The translations under genes were made by a program, and so were the position numbers. From Berkiella sp964502705 (GTDB lineage Bacteria; Pseudomonadota; Gammaproteobacteria; Berkiellales; Berkiellaceae): a DNA stretch of 36,608 bases. Positions 24,211 through 31,685 of the stretch are shown here, one piece after another. Position 1 is the stretch's first letter, and each line of letters opens with the position of its first letter. The stretch covers positions 1-36,608 of the forward strand of contig CAZCXZ010000021.1 in NCBI GenBank assembly GCA_964502705.1. Direction: 5' to 3'. Below the pieces are notes generated by a model. That model saw nothing but the letters and a program-made list of their open reading frames with translations, did no database searches and was not told the origin of the DNA.

Positions 24211-25088
24211 AATGTTGGGCTAGGGCTTTTATCCTCAGCAGGCTTAAGGTTCTGGCTACCTTCTTGTGATGGCATTGCAGAGGTTGTCGTTGAAGCCGTA
24301 ATCGAGCGCCATAGTAACGTTTTGGCATAAAATTTTTCTTTGATGAATTGTTTAATATCGGATGCGCTAATCTGGGGGTTAACCCAGCCAAAGCTGTTAG
24401 AGTATCGTCTTTCTTTGCGATTACGTTCTTCATAATAATTCGCTAATTCATCAAAAACTTCATTCAGCTTAATTGAATTCATAGTCAACGAGCTGAAACG
24501 GCATTCAGAGCAAACCGCTAACACATTGGCACTAAAATAGACGGTTGTATTATGTGCCAAGACAAATGCACGCTTCGCAAAATTGTGATTATTCAGAAAT
24601 AAACCATGAAACAAATCAGGCTCTTCTTTGGCGCTAGCATAAAGCTTTTCCAAAGCATTAACCCAGGCGCATAAACCATTGAGTTCATCCGAATTGGGTT
24701 TACAGAGTCTTATTGCATAGGTGAGCAGCTGAGGACCCACAGTGGGGTAGAGTGCAATGATAGATTGCTTAATGCTTTTTGGCACGGATAAATAGATATC
24801 CCATTCTTGCGAATCTCTTGGCTGCGCATTCGGCATTTCACAACCGATATAATCGATAAACTTATTGATATCAGTCATTTCGCTCGCAGATAACCCAAGA
24901 TGTGGTTCTTCTTCATGTGAAAGAAGCTGCTCTTGAATAAATGATTGGCTAATTCGCTGGCTAAAGCTCTTGGAAACAGTCGATAACTTACCTAGTGTGT
25001 ATTTACTGTATTCGCCATTTAGACCTAGGCCTTTGAGCAGAGTATCTAGTAATGCGTTGGTGCCAATTTTAACGGGGCCTTTAATCAT
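24207..25088 (-). CDS. orphan protein coupled to rmuC, weak F-box-like N-terminus
   Basis: Not recognised as a whole. 293 residues, soluble, mainly helical. The ATG overlaps the rmuC stop by 4 bases, and GGAGG lies 7 bases upstream, so it is well translated and coupled to rmuC. Residues 11-51 (ALLDTLLKGLG then LGKLSTVSKSFSQRIS) resemble the second half of an F-box, L-x-x-(L/V)-S-x-V-(C/S)-K-x-(W/F), but the usual Leu-Pro opening is missing. Residues 100-270 hold helices and a Cys pair (VCSEC). The C-terminus is Ser/Thr/Pro-rich and ends AEDKSPSPTF. A host ubiquitin-linked role is only a hypothesis. Confidence 0.65.
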   Translation of the reverse strand: MIKGPVKIGTNALLDTLLKGLGLNGEYSKYTLGKLSTVSKSFSQRISQSFIQEQLLSHEEEPHLGLSASEMTDINKFIDYIGCEMPNAQPRDSQEWDIYLSVPKSIKQSIIALYPTVGPQLLTYAIRLCKPNSDELNGLCAWVNALEKLYASAKEEPDLFHGLFLNNHNFAKRAFVLAHNTTVYFSANVLAVCSECRFSSLTMNSIKLNEVFDELANYYEERNRKERRYSNSFGWVNPQISASDIKQFIKEKFYAKTLLWRSITASTTTSAMPSQEGSQNLKPAEDKSPSPTF

Positions 25089-26344
25089 TCTTTTTCCTCC
25101 AAAGCGAGGGAATCTTCAGTTTCCAATATGGGGTCCAGCTCAACTTTTTCAATTTGCTGGAAGCGTTTGGTGATTTTTTGCGATGAGATATGCACTTGCT
25201 CGGCATCATCATTCGCTTGACGTAAATGCTGTGACAAGTTTGTCATGCGCTTGTCAAAACGGGTGAAATCTTGCGCCAATAGACGTAAGTGTTCTTGAAT
25301 AACGTGAACTTGTTGTCTCGTTGCTGAATCTTTCAATACACTGCTGGCGGTCGTTAAAATGGCCATCATGGTAGAAGGGGACGCAAGCCATACTCGCTGT
25401 TGCCATGCATATTCGACTAAATCAGCATGATGTGTGTGAATTTCGGCAAATATTGCTTCAGCCGGAATAAACATGATTGCCCCGTCACTGGTTTCACCGG
25501 GAATGATATATTTTTGGCTGATATCTTGAATGTGCTTCTTAATATCGATTTTAAATTGATGTTTGGCTGCGGTGCGTACCGATTCATCATTCGTTAGATC
25601 AAGATACTTCTGATAGTTTTCAAGGGGAAATTTCGCATCGATAGCCAATTTACCCGTTGGGGGTGGCAATAATAATAAGCAGTCAACGCGCGCTGAATTC
25701 GATAGCGTGCATTGTAATTCGTAACAATGCGCAGGCAATACATTTTGGATCAGTACATTTAATTGCACTTCGCCAAAAGCACCGCGTGAACGTTTATCGG
25801 CTAATAAATTTTGTAACCCAACCACGTTTTGCGATAAATCCGTGATCTTCTTTTGTGCGTCGTCAATAATCGCTAAGCGTTGTACGATATTGGTAAAGGT
25901 TTCATTGGTCTTTTCAAAGCCTTTGCTCAATTTGATTTCCACGGCCTCGCTAATTTTAAGCAGATTTTGTGTAGTACCTTGATTTAATTTATCAAACTGA
26001 TCAGAAAGATGCGTGGTAGTACGCTGTAAGCTATTATGAATTTGCTTATCCAACTCATGAAAGTTGTCACGCATGGTTGCTTGTAATTGATGTAAGTTAC
26101 GTTGTTGCATTTCATTATTTTGTTGCGAAAAAGTGATAAGTGACTCACTCATGCGCTGTTGCTGAACAACTTGCTCTTTTAAAATACTTTGGATAATTTG
26201 CTGACATTCAGATGTGACTATCTGTTCTAGCTGGGCTGCAAAAGGCTGACTTTTTTGATTCATGCGCACTAAAAGCACAAGCAGTGTGACTAGCATGAGT
26301 GCTGATATTCCAGCTGCTAACATCAGCAAAATTTCTAAATTCAT
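25085..26344 (-). CDS. rmuC: DNA recombination protein RmuC
   Basis: 419-residue RmuC family protein that limits inversions at short repeats in E. coli. Residues 4-25 are an N-terminal membrane anchor; a long coiled coil fills about 30-175. The nuclease-like core follows with LLADKRSRGAFGEVQL, the LAIDAKFPLENYQKY motif (Asp and Lys of a PD-(D/E)XK-type site), and AIMFIPAEAIFAEIH. The protein is normal in length and motif content. Downstream is the coupled orphan; upstream, 78 bases away, the second RpoS gene runs in the same direction. Confidence 0.94.
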   Translation of the reverse strand: MNLEILLMLAAGISALMLVTLLVLLVRMNQKSQPFAAQLEQIVTSECQQIIQSILKEQVVQQQRMSESLITFSQQNNEMQQRNLHQLQATMRDNFHELDKQIHNSLQRTTTHLSDQFDKLNQGTTQNLLKISEAVEIKLSKGFEKTNETFTNIVQRLAIIDDAQKKITDLSQNVVGLQNLLADKRSRGAFGEVQLNVLIQNVLPAHCYELQCTLSNSARVDCLLLLPPPTGKLAIDAKFPLENYQKYLDLTNDESVRTAAKHQFKIDIKKHIQDISQKYIIPGETSDGAIMFIPAEAIFAEIHTHHADLVEYAWQQRVWLASPSTMMAILTTASSVLKDSATRQQVHVIQEHLRLLAQDFTRFDKRMTNLSQHLRQANDDAEQVHISSQKITKRFQQIEKVELDPILETEDSLALEEKE

Positions 26345-26422
26345 GATGGTTTTTCATTGAGATTGGATGAGGCCAAGCTTAGCAATATTCTCGCTTGAAA
26401 TCGACCATGTAAAACAATATGG

Positions 26423-27376
26423 TTAGTTCAATAACGTTTGTTCATTTTCGCCGTCTTTTTCAATTAGGCGCTTAAGTTGTTTGAGTGCTTCAGCTTGGAG
26501 CTGACGAACCCGTTCTCGGGTGAGACCGATTTCCATTCCCGTTTGATCTAACGTGGTGGCATCATGGCCTTGTAAACCATAACGACGTATTACAACTTCA
26601 CGTAGTTTAGGGGATAGATTGCCAAGCCAGCGCTCAACATTTTGTTGTAAATCCTGTGCCGCAAATTTATCGAGCGGATCATATTCTTGTCCATCGGTGA
26701 GTGTTTCCAATAAAGGCTTGTCAAAAACATCTGAAATCGGCGCATCAATCGAAATGGTTTTTTCATTCAGTGCTAGTATGTTTTCAATTTCCTCAGGGGA
26801 GCGCTGCATCGCCATCGCGATATCGGATGCCGTCGCTTCGTGATCAAGAATTTTGGTTAATTCACGTCCTTTGCGCAAGCAAGCATTCACTTTTTTGACT
26901 ACGTGAATGGGCACACGCACTGTTCTGGATTGGTTCATAATGGCGCGTTCAATGGTTTGCTGGATCCACCAAGCACCGTAGGTTGAAAATCGAAAGCCTT
27001 TTTCAGGATCGAATTTTTCAACAGCGCGCATTAGGCCTAAGTTGCCTTCTTCAATCAGATCTAAAATCGGTATACCGCTTTTAATGTAACGCTTTGCAAT
27101 TTTAACCACGAGCCGCAAATTGGATTTGATCATTTGCTGTCTTGCGGATTCATCACCTTGGCGTAAACGACGAGTGTAATAGATCTCTTCATCCTTGGTG
27201 AGCAAAGGAGCAGTACGAATTTCTTTATAGTACTGTTCGATTAAATCAACCGTTTCGGGATGAAATTCATAGGATTGTTCTTGATTCGGCACAGAAGCTT
27301 CATCGCCGGGTTTGAGTTGTAACGCGGCTTGCGCTTTTTGATTACTCTTTGTGCCGAAATTCCACTTATCGTACAT
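26423..27376 (-). CDS. RpoS-type sigma-70 factor, copy 2
   Basis: Group 2 sigma factor of 317 residues with an approximately 40-residue N-terminal extension before region 1.2 (DLIEQYYKEIRTAPLLTKDEE, 44-64). Region 2 at about 78-165 includes SNLRLVVKIAKRY, DLIEEGNLGLMRAVEKFDPEKGFRFSTY, and AWWIQQTIERAIMNQSRTVRVPIHVVKK. Region 3 has LRKGRELTKILDHE, close to E. coli RpoS (LRTARELSHKLDHE). Region 4.2 at 275-303 has EIGLTRERVRQLQ. In the -10 recognition helix the usual Arg of WWIRQ is Gln139. Its sequence is more RpoS-like than the syntenic copy at 6662. The leader ends AGAGGCCTTCTACTATG, similar to AGAGGCTTACTATG before copy 1. Confidence 0.9.
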   Translation of the reverse strand: MYDKWNFGTKSNQKAQAALQLKPGDEASVPNQEQSYEFHPETVDLIEQYYKEIRTAPLLTKDEEIYYTRRLRQGDESARQQMIKSNLRLVVKIAKRYIKSGIPILDLIEEGNLGLMRAVEKFDPEKGFRFSTYGAWWIQQTIERAIMNQSRTVRVPIHVVKKVNACLRKGRELTKILDHEATASDIAMAMQRSPEEIENILALNEKTISIDAPISDVFDKPLLETLTDGQEYDPLDKFAAQDLQQNVERWLGNLSPKLREVVIRRYGLQGHDATTLDQTGMEIGLTRERVRQLQAEALKQLKRLIEKDGENEQTLLN

Positions 27377-27443
27377 AGTAGAAGGCCTCTATCGCAAGAC
27401 GTATACCAGTCATAGCCATTATCGACCTCTTTTTGGGGTTGCT

Positions 27444-27617
27444 TTAGGCTGCTTTCCAGTCTATGGACATGCCTTCGATCAAATCCCATATGCCAAGTAG
27501 TTTGTGAGTGAAATCGGTGATGTAGATTTGCTCATTGATCTGATGAAAAAAGAGTCCACCTGACGCTTTTGATTCAAGTGACTGCACGTACTTATTGTAA
27601 GCATGTAAATTTTTCAT
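27444..27617 (-). CDS. 57-residue small ORF upstream of the second rpoS
   Basis: Not recognised. ATG at 27617 opens a 57-codon frame beginning MKNLHAYNKYVQSLES, with FFHQINEQIYITDFTHKLLGIWDL in the middle. The mix of hydrophobic, aromatic and charged residues looks like real protein and not chance. The frame is open for another 13 codons upstream without an ATG. No clear Shine-Dalgarno is seen. It ends 67 bases before the second sigma gene on the same strand. It could be a small regulator, a leader ORF, or a remnant of a longer sensor protein. Confidence 0.45.
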   Translation of the reverse strand: MKNLHAYNKYVQSLESKASGGLFFHQINEQIYITDFTHKLLGIWDLIEGMSIDWKAA

Positions 27618-27732
27618 CGTTGTACTTAATCCCAGCTCTTGATTGGTAAAGTGGTTAAGTCAATAGCTTATCGGCCAAAAGCGCGCATGCCTAACCCTTT
27701 TACAAGTGAGTGAGTGTTGATTAAACTACGCG

Positions 27733-27776
27733 CTGCTATTGCATTCAGGTGCGCACAACGCGAATGCAATCAGCAG
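27733..27776 (+). promoter_or_regulatory. stem-loop ahead of the 199-residue membrane orphan
   Basis: CTGCTATTGCATTC (27733-27746) pairs with GAATGCAATCAGCAG (27762-27776) with one small bulge, around a 15-base GC-rich loop. No T-run follows. It lies about 35 bases before the ATG at 27811, so it is a leader structure or a large operator. The rest of 27618-27732 shows nothing recognisable. Confidence 0.55.
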
Positions 27777-27810
27777 GGTAATGGAGTTACTAATTAATTG
27801 AGGTGGTAGT

Positions 27811-28410
27811 ATGTTTGCATTTTTAGAAAAAGACACTTTCCCTTGGTGGTATACCTTAGTTAAGTGGGGGATCCCACTAGGTCTTGCTGCTTCTACCGGT
27901 GTAGGCGCTGGTTTGATGTTAACGGGTACAGTCGGCATGCCTGCATTCTTTGGTATGTTAAAATGGGCGCCTGCATTTTTCTCGAGTCTTGAAGGATTTA
28001 GTGCTATTGCAGTACTCGGTTTGACATCGACTGTGTTAGCGTCAACCGTTGGTGTAGTGTCGTCATTTATATTGCGTGGCAGCATTTTGTTTCCGCTCAC
28101 CGAAGCAATTGCGAGCAATTCGCAACATACCAAAGAGAGTATGACGAAGGAACACTTAACGTTAACGCAAGCGCTCGAAGAAAAATTAGCCAAAACGGGA
28201 AATGCTTTGCAACAAACCGACGCTAAACTCGCATCGATTACAACGCAGTACGATCATTTGCGTGGTGCATTTGATGAGCGTGAAGCGCATGAAAAATCGA
28301 GATTGAAAGCGAGCATTGATAAGAACGCTGCTGCAGCTAATCAAGGTTTAATTCCAACACCACCCGCAACGGTTACTCAAGCGCCTGCTACTAAGCGTGT
28401 TAATCCTTAA
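27811..28410 (+). CDS. orphan membrane protein with coiled-coil tail
   Basis: Not recognised. 199 residues; GAGGTGG sits 4 bases before the ATG. Residues 18-48 and 52-98 are hydrophobic, Gly/Ala/Ser-rich and could make three membrane spans (ALGL-type small-residue packing). Residues 104-170 form a coiled coil (TQALEEKLAKTGNALQQTDAKLASITTQYDHL). The last 30 residues are Ala/Pro/Thr-rich. The layout, membrane block then helical and low-complexity tail, recalls the 300-residue orphan at 18007, without clear similarity. Confidence 0.65.
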   Translation: MFAFLEKDTFPWWYTLVKWGIPLGLAASTGVGAGLMLTGTVGMPAFFGMLKWAPAFFSSLEGFSAIAVLGLTSTVLASTVGVVSSFILRGSILFPLTEAIASNSQHTKESMTKEHLTLTQALEEKLAKTGNALQQTDAKLASITTQYDHLRGAFDEREAHEKSRLKASIDKNAAAANQGLIPTPPATVTQAPATKRVNP

Positions 28411-28422
28411 TACGTTGAAATT

Positions 28423-28448
28423 GGCATCTGGTATTCGTACGAGATGCC
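28423..28448. terminator. stem-loop between convergent genes
   Basis: GGCATCT (28423-28429) and AGATGCC (28442-28448) form a 7-bp stem with a 12-base loop between two convergent genes. No strong T-run on either side, so termination is possible but not certain. Confidence 0.5.
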
Positions 28449-28451
28449 ACC

Positions 28452-28646
28452 TCAAAGAGGTCTACAAACAATTCGTGGTTTACAAATCGGTGTTTTGTCA
28501 GCGTTATTGAGATTCTGCAAGCTTTGTCGTAAGCGTTGATTTTCTTGTTTAAGTGTTTCAAGTGCTTGGGTAAGATAATTGAACTGGTTCATATGATGTT
28601 CATAAACTCTGATGATTTCGAGCATTTGCTGTTCAGCAAAAGTCAT
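28452..28646 (-). CDS. coiled-coil miniprotein
   Basis: 64 residues; AAAGGAAAT lies just before the ATG, a good ribosome site that supports a real gene. Residues 5-50 are one continuous helix with heptad Leu/Ile/Tyr spacing (MLEIIRVYEHHMNQF, ALETLKQENQRLRQSLQNLNN), likely to form an oligomeric coiled coil. The C-terminal end is basic with two Cys (CKPRIVCRPL). ZapB- or SlyX-like size and form, but I see no specific match. Converges on the membrane orphan. Confidence 0.6.
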   Translation of the reverse strand: MTFAEQQMLEIIRVYEHHMNQFNYLTQALETLKQENQRLRQSLQNLNNADKTPICKPRIVCRPL

Positions 28647-28702
28647 GGTTATTTCCTTTTAAATCGCAGTCCTATAGCTAATACTAGGCTTCTTGAGCGT
28701 TT

Positions 28703-28716
28703 TTAGTCTAATGACA
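28703..28716 (+). repeat. 14-base direct repeat, copy 1 (ispG leader)
   Basis: TTAGTCTAATGACA occurs here and again at 28790-28803, 87 bases apart, in the 171 bases between the coiled-coil miniprotein and ispG. Confidence 0.7.
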
Positions 28717-28789
28717 CAGGTTTATGTCCTATAAAGCGTGAAATGGGGTGGCAAGAGGTGCTAAAATTGCCTGATATTTTTCAACTAAC

Positions 28790-28803
28790 TTAGTCTAATG
28801 ACA
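28790..28803 (+). repeat. 14-base direct repeat, copy 2 (ispG leader)
   Basis: Perfect second copy of TTAGTCTAATGACA. It ends 14 bases before the chosen ispG start at 28818 and just before its Shine-Dalgarno, so a factor bound here could affect translation or early transcription. Confidence 0.7.
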
Positions 28804-28817
28804 AAATGGAGTACGCA

Positions 28818-30089
28818 ATGACTGACCACGTTGTTACCACTTTACAGCCGACTCGTTTTGCTGGAGCACTACCACAAGCTCGCCATCAAACGATCCCAGT
28901 TAAGATTGGTAATGTCACGATTGGCGGCGGAGCGCCCATTGTTGTTCAGTCCATGACCAATACCGACACGGCAGATGCAGAAGCCACCGCGAAGCAGTGT
29001 TTTGAACTTTATCGCGCAGGTTCTGAACTCGTGCGGATCACGGTTAATAACAAAGAGGCAGCGCAAGCTGTGCCGCATATCTATGAAAAACTGGTGAAAA
29101 TGGGGTGGGATGCACCGCTGTTGATTGGCGATTTTCACTATATTGGCCACCAATTGTTAACGCAATTTCCTGACTGTGCTGCGTTATTAGCTAAATATCG
29201 TATTAACCCAGGTAATGTTGGGTTTGGCGATAAACATGATGGCAATTTTGCAACCATGATTGAAGTGGCATTAAAACATGATAAACCCGTTCGTATCGGC
29301 GTAAACTGGGGTAGTTTAGATCAAGATCTCGTCGTGCGACTAATGGATGAAAATGCCAAACGCACACAGCCTAAATCGGTTGCCGAAGTGACGCGAGAAG
29401 CGTTAGTGATGTCTGCATTGTTAAGTGCAGAACAAGCTGAAAAAATCGGCATGAGCCGGAATAAGATCGTTTTAGCGTGCAAAGTCAGCAAGGTGCAAGA
29501 TCTGGTTTCCTTATACATTGAGTTGGCGCGTCGTAGTAACTATGCCTTACATTTGGGGCTTACCGAAGCCGGCATGGATAGCAAAGGAATTATCGCAACT
29601 GCAGCGTCATTTGCGATTTTATTACAGCAAGGGATTGGCGATACCATTCGTGCTTCATTAACGCCTGTACCTGGGGGCGATCGCACCAAAGAAGTGCATG
29701 TGTGCCAAGAAATATTACAAAGCTTAGATTTGCGTGCGTTTTCGCCCATGGTGACCGCATGTCCAGGATGTGGTCGCACCACTTCCAGCTTCTTTCAAGA
29801 GTTAGCGCAACGTATTCAGCACCATGTACGCGATAACATGAAAGATTGGCGTGAAAAGTATTCTGGTGTTGAGAATATGACGTTAGCGGTTATGGGTTGC
29901 GTGGTGAATGGCCCTGGGGAAAGTAAACATGCCAATATTGGTATTAGTTTACCTGGCACCGGAGAATCACCTGCGGCACCGGTATTCGTTGATGGTCAAA
30001 AATATAAAATTTTACGTGGCGATAAAATTGCGGAAGAGTTTATCGAGATTGTCGAGAATTACATTGAGCAGAAATATTCGGTAGCATAA
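28818..30089 (+). CDS. ispG: 4-hydroxy-3-methylbut-2-enyl diphosphate synthase (flavodoxin)
   Basis: Iron-sulfur enzyme of the MEP pathway that reduces the cyclodiphosphate to HMBPP. ATG at 28818 is preferred over 28806 because GGAG lies 6 bases upstream of it; it gives 423 residues. TIM-barrel marks are PIVVQSMTNTDT, LIGDFHYIGH, YRINPGNVGFGDK, PVRIGVNWGSLDQ and LHLGLTEAGMDSKG. The cluster ligands are in TACPGCGRTT and VMGCVVNGPGESKHANIGISLPG. With ispD and ispF elsewhere in the window it confirms the MEP route. A strong hairpin terminator follows. Confidence 0.97.
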   Translation: MTDHVVTTLQPTRFAGALPQARHQTIPVKIGNVTIGGGAPIVVQSMTNTDTADAEATAKQCFELYRAGSELVRITVNNKEAAQAVPHIYEKLVKMGWDAPLLIGDFHYIGHQLLTQFPDCAALLAKYRINPGNVGFGDKHDGNFATMIEVALKHDKPVRIGVNWGSLDQDLVVRLMDENAKRTQPKSVAEVTREALVMSALLSAEQAEKIGMSRNKIVLACKVSKVQDLVSLYIELARRSNYALHLGLTEAGMDSKGIIATAASFAILLQQGIGDTIRASLTPVPGGDRTKEVHVCQEILQSLDLRAFSPMVTACPGCGRTTSSFFQELAQRIQHHVRDNMKDWREKYSGVENMTLAVMGCVVNGPGESKHANIGISLPGTGESPAAPVFVDGQKYKILRGDKIAEEFIEIVENYIEQKYSVA

Positions 30090-30129
30090 ATCTCCTGCGC
30101 TTCTCGCTAAAGCGAGAAGCGCGGGATTT
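30088..30129. terminator. bidirectional terminator between ispG and coaX
   Basis: GCGCTTCTCGCT and AGCGAGAAGCGC (30097-30108, 30111-30122) form an 11-bp GC-rich stem with a short loop. The flanks AAATC and GATTT pair further out. It sits between convergent genes and would serve both strands. Confidence 0.85.
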
Positions 30130-30135
30130 GGTTAT

Positions 30136-30906
30136 TTAATTATTCTTCCCATAAGCAATCCTCACTCCCTGCAACACCAAATCAGGAAATATCGCATCAA
30201 ACAATTGATCGCTTTCATACAATTGCGCAAACCCACCGGTTCCAAGTACCGTTGGTTTTTTTCCTTCAAACATTTCCTGCGTAATCGATGCAACAATCTC
30301 ACGAATAGCGCCGCGATGCCCGTAATAAAGTCCTGCTTGAATATTGGAAGTTGTGGTTTGTCCTAAGGCATTTGCCGGTTTAAGAATGCGTACAGGGGGT
30401 AAATTCGCCGTATGCTCATTTAAGGCACGCATTTGCATTTGAAGCCCCGGCATAATCGCGCCACCTAAGAACGTACCATTGGCGGCAATCACTTCAAAAT
30501 TGGTCGCGGTACCCAAATCGACAATGATCACATTTTTTTCAGGAAATAAATGATGTGCTGCAATGGCATTAGCGATCCTATCAGCCCCCACTTCCGAGGG
30601 GTTTTTATATTTGATTTGTAAGCCAGTTTTAACCCCTGCTTGCAAGACAAAAGGCTCTAAACCAAAATATTTTACAAAGGCTGAACGAATAGAGTAATCC
30701 AATGAAGGTACGACTGAGCAATAGGCGATATCTTTGATCTGTTCACTGGCAATGTTCATTTCGCGCAAATAGTTTTTTAAGAACAGCCCCAGTTCATCAG
30801 AGGTACAGCGATTGGTGCTAGGGTAGCGAAATTGAAATGAGAGTTGCTCTCCTTGAAAGATCCCACCATAGATATGAGAGTTGCCGATATCTAAACAAAG
30901 TAGCAT
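30136..30906 (-). CDS. coaX: type III pantothenate kinase
   Basis: Phosphorylates pantothenate, the first step of coenzyme A synthesis, in the K+-dependent, feedback-insensitive type III family. ATG at 30906 is chosen: AAGAGG precedes it and the protein starts MLLCLDIGNSHIYGG, the family's ATP-binding opening; longer in-frame starts add an unrelated leader. 256 residues. Other marks are PSEVGADRIANAIAAHHLF, VIIVDLGTATNFEVI, and GGAIMPGLQMQMRALNEHTANLP. Last gene of the panG-panB-panC-coaX operon, 10 bases after panC. Confidence 0.95.
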   Translation of the reverse strand: MLLCLDIGNSHIYGGIFQGEQLSFQFRYPSTNRCTSDELGLFLKNYLREMNIASEQIKDIAYCSVVPSLDYSIRSAFVKYFGLEPFVLQAGVKTGLQIKYKNPSEVGADRIANAIAAHHLFPEKNVIIVDLGTATNFEVIAANGTFLGGAIMPGLQMQMRALNEHTANLPPVRILKPANALGQTTTSNIQAGLYYGHRGAIREIVASITQEMFEGKKPTVLGTGGFAQLYESDQLFDAIFPDLVLQGVRIAYGKNN

Positions 30907-30916
30907 TTCCGACCTC

Positions 30917-31684
30917 TTAACTAACTGATTCTTTATTGTCAATGAGCCGTATCTTACCAATATGTACGGCTGCTAATAAACGGTTTTGCCATTGCTCAAT
31001 GTAATCGACGGTGATTTGGCGTTCTTGCAAATAGGCCAATAACTGCGCTTTCGTTGTGCACTCAAGCATGCCTTTTGCAAATTGGTCTGCCTGTTTACGC
31101 TCTATTGGCGTTAAACGGCTATTGCGTGAACTCATCGCAAGACCGCTGTCTTCTCGAATAGTCGGGCAGGCAATGATCTCAATGTCTAAAAATAAGGCTT
31201 CTACCATGCCTTTGACCAAGGTTAATTGCTGAAAGTCTTTTTCACCGAAGTACGCACGGGTAGGTTTTACCAAATTGAGTAGCTTTAGCACAATCGTGAG
31301 CATGCCAGTAAAATGCCCAGGGCGACTCGCACCTTCAAGTAGATAACTAAATTCATGTTCACTCACTTGATAGCGGTAGTGATCAGGGTAGAGGTCTTTG
31401 TATTCAGGATAGAATACATAATCAACGCCAAGGCTTGTGGCCATTGCGAGATCGTCGTCAAAGGTTCGTGGGTATTTTTCTAAATCGCACTGATCATTAA
31501 ATTGTGTGGGATTGACAAAAACACTGAGAACGGTGAGCTCATTCTGTGTTAATGATTGTTCCAGCAAGGTTTGATGGCCGCGATGCAAATTACCCATCGT
31601 GGGCACAAACCCCACGGTTTGCGCTTTAGGAAACGTTTTGCGCAAATGTTGCCACTCGCGCACGGTGTTGATGACTTTGGTCAT
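30917..31684 (-). CDS. panC: pantoate--beta-alanine ligase
   Basis: Joins pantoate and beta-alanine with ATP to make pantothenate. 255 residues, slightly short of the usual 280. Marks are VGFVPTMGNLHRGHQTLL (the HxGH nucleotidyl-transfer site), SVFVNPTQFN, YPRTFDDDLA, FYPEYKDLYP, GASRPGHFTGMLTIVLKLLNLVKPTRAYFGEKDFQQL, and MSSRNSRL. The start lies one base after the panB stop. No panD (source of beta-alanine) is in the window. Confidence 0.96.
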   Translation of the reverse strand: MTKVINTVREWQHLRKTFPKAQTVGFVPTMGNLHRGHQTLLEQSLTQNELTVLSVFVNPTQFNDQCDLEKYPRTFDDDLAMATSLGVDYVFYPEYKDLYPDHYRYQVSEHEFSYLLEGASRPGHFTGMLTIVLKLLNLVKPTRAYFGEKDFQQLTLVKGMVEALFLDIEIIACPTIREDSGLAMSSRNSRLTPIERKQADQFAKGMLECTTKAQLLAYLQERQITVDYIEQWQNRLLAAVHIGKIRLIDNKESVS

Positions 31685-31685
31685 A

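Noticed and set aside
27726..28193. 155-codon minus-strand frame over the 199-residue membrane orphan
   Set aside because: The plus strand has a strong GAGGTGG site, membrane segments and a coiled coil; the minus frame has no ribosome site and reads as a shadow.
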